Positions 5,367 through 5,946 of a stretch of 5,946 nucleotides of DNA are shown here, piece after piece. The stretch covers positions 1 to 5,946 of the forward strand of contig CALALS010000195.1 of assembly GCA_937925525.1 (NCBI GenBank), read 5' to 3'. A model generated the notes under the pieces. It saw nothing but the letters and a program-made list of their open reading frames with translations. It searched no databases and had not been told where the DNA came from. How positions within the stretch are numbered: the first letter of the stretch is position 1; every line of letters begins with the position of its first letter. Source of the DNA: an uncultured Flavobacteriales bacterium (lineage in GTDB: Bacteria; Bacteroidota; Bacteroidia; Flavobacteriales_E; Vicingaceae). A program made the translations under genes and the position numbers.

Positions 5367-5946
5367 ATGAAAAATACCACTGAAGCAGTTTTAAAAATAT
5401 TAAATGATGAGGCCTTTTTAAATGATATAAAGCGTTTAAGCGATAATCAATCACAGCATTCTTTTCAAGGTGTTTCAATGGAAGAGGCATATTCAAGGTT
5501 TTTATTAATTAAGCAAGTTTTATTGAACGCAATAGAAAATGGAGCATTAGATAGGGTAGCTTTAGGTAGAAGAACCGCTATTCATAACAATATTGATGCT
5601 TTGAATAAAAGCAGAAGTGATATTAATCAAATAATTAATTTGATAGAAGCTACATATGATAATATTGAAATAGCAGGATTGTTTGCTGCAGGAAACAGTG
5701 CAACAAATTATAAAAAGGAATTAGCTGAATTGGCTAAATTAAAATCTGAACATGTTGACTTTAATAACGGGTACAGAAAAGTTAAAGACCAGTTTATCGA
5801 AATAGAAGATGCACAGAATGATTTAGAAGAATTAATAGACACCATAGAGAAAACAAAAGCTAATATTGACCAAAACAAGGTTGATTCGGATGCTAAAATT
5901 GCTGCCATTCAGTCTAAATTACAAGAAGCTAATAATATTCAAAAGA
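5367..5946 (+). CDS. N-terminal part of an unrecognised coiled-coil protein
   Basis: The frame opens at the ATG at 5367 and runs without a stop to the window edge, giving 193 codons of a longer gene. An in-frame TAA at 5361-5363 fixes this as the earliest ATG. There is no signal peptide or membrane segment in the visible part, so it starts as a soluble protein. Residues 1-100 are predicted helical from composition (MKNTTEAVLKILNDEAFLND at the start). From about 114 to 193 the sequence is dominated by Lys, Glu, Asp, Ala, Leu and Ile in coiled-coil fashion (KKELAELAKLKSEH, then AQNDLEELIDTIEKTKANID, then AAIQSKLQEANN). I recognise no family. Base composition is about 20-38% GC in lines I counted, below the roughly 50% in counted lines of the peptidase gene. 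No Shine-Dalgarno motif is suitably placed; AGAGG lies over 20 bases upstream. Confidence 0.82.
   Translation, partial: MKNTTEAVLKILNDEAFLNDIKRLSDNQSQHSFQGVSMEEAYSRFLLIKQVLLNAIENGALDRVALGRRTAIHNNIDALNKSRSDINQIINLIEATYDNIEIAGLFAAGNSATNYKKELAELAKLKSEHVDFNNGYRKVKDQFIEIEDAQNDLEELIDTIEKTKANIDQNKVDSDAKIAAIQSKLQEANNIQK

Noticed and set aside
5708..5908. Open frame 5708-5908 (-)
   Set aside because: It is antisense to the coiled-coil gene, which is longer, has a defined start and a coherent composition.

Overview
The window looks like a chromosomal segment of a free-living Bacteroidota (Bacteroidetes) species. The main evidence is a secreted subtilase ending in a type IX secretion (T9SS) sorting domain and a DUF4476 protein, both typical of that phylum. 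Starts without Shine-Dalgarno motifs and a TAnnTTTG-type -7 promoter element agree with this. Two complete genes, two genes cut by the window edges and one long repeat-filled intergenic region account for the sequence. No rRNA, tRNA, CRISPR array, transposase or phage gene is visible.

Layout. Positions 2-379 (+) hold the last 125 residues of an unrecognised helical protein. Its stop codon abuts, with no spacer, the stop codon of the convergent gene at 380-1408 (-), a secreted 342-residue DUF4476 protein. The 180-bp gap 1409-1588 carries a candidate promoter for the DUF4476 gene and two short arrays of 7-bp repeats in opposite orientations. Positions 1589-4111 (-) encode an 840-residue S8 peptidase with a complete catalytic set, two Ig/PKD-like modules and a T9SS domain. 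The peptidase and DUF4476 genes lie on the same strand and both products carry export signals, but the gap and the internal promoter suggest separate transcription units. Positions 4112-5366 hold no convincing gene. Positions 5367-5946 (+) hold the first 193 codons of an AT-rich gene for a coiled-coil protein that runs off the right edge.

The most unusual part is 4112-5366. It contains about 54 heptamers at 4291-4667, organised as 21-bp super-units; the 46 heptamers from 4318 to 4639 stay in register with no insertion or deletion. It also contains two copies of a gapped palindrome (4242-4266 and, inverted, 4929-4963), two GC-rich palindrome clusters, and two diverged copies of a ~130-bp unit (4776-4908 and 4967-5094). 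Each ~130-bp unit ends in a hairpin plus T7 tract that makes sense only as a minus-strand transcription terminator, so the pair may be small RNA genes. No known defence system or biosynthetic cluster is visible. The candidates for something undescribed are the heptamer arrays and the repeated terminator-bearing units.
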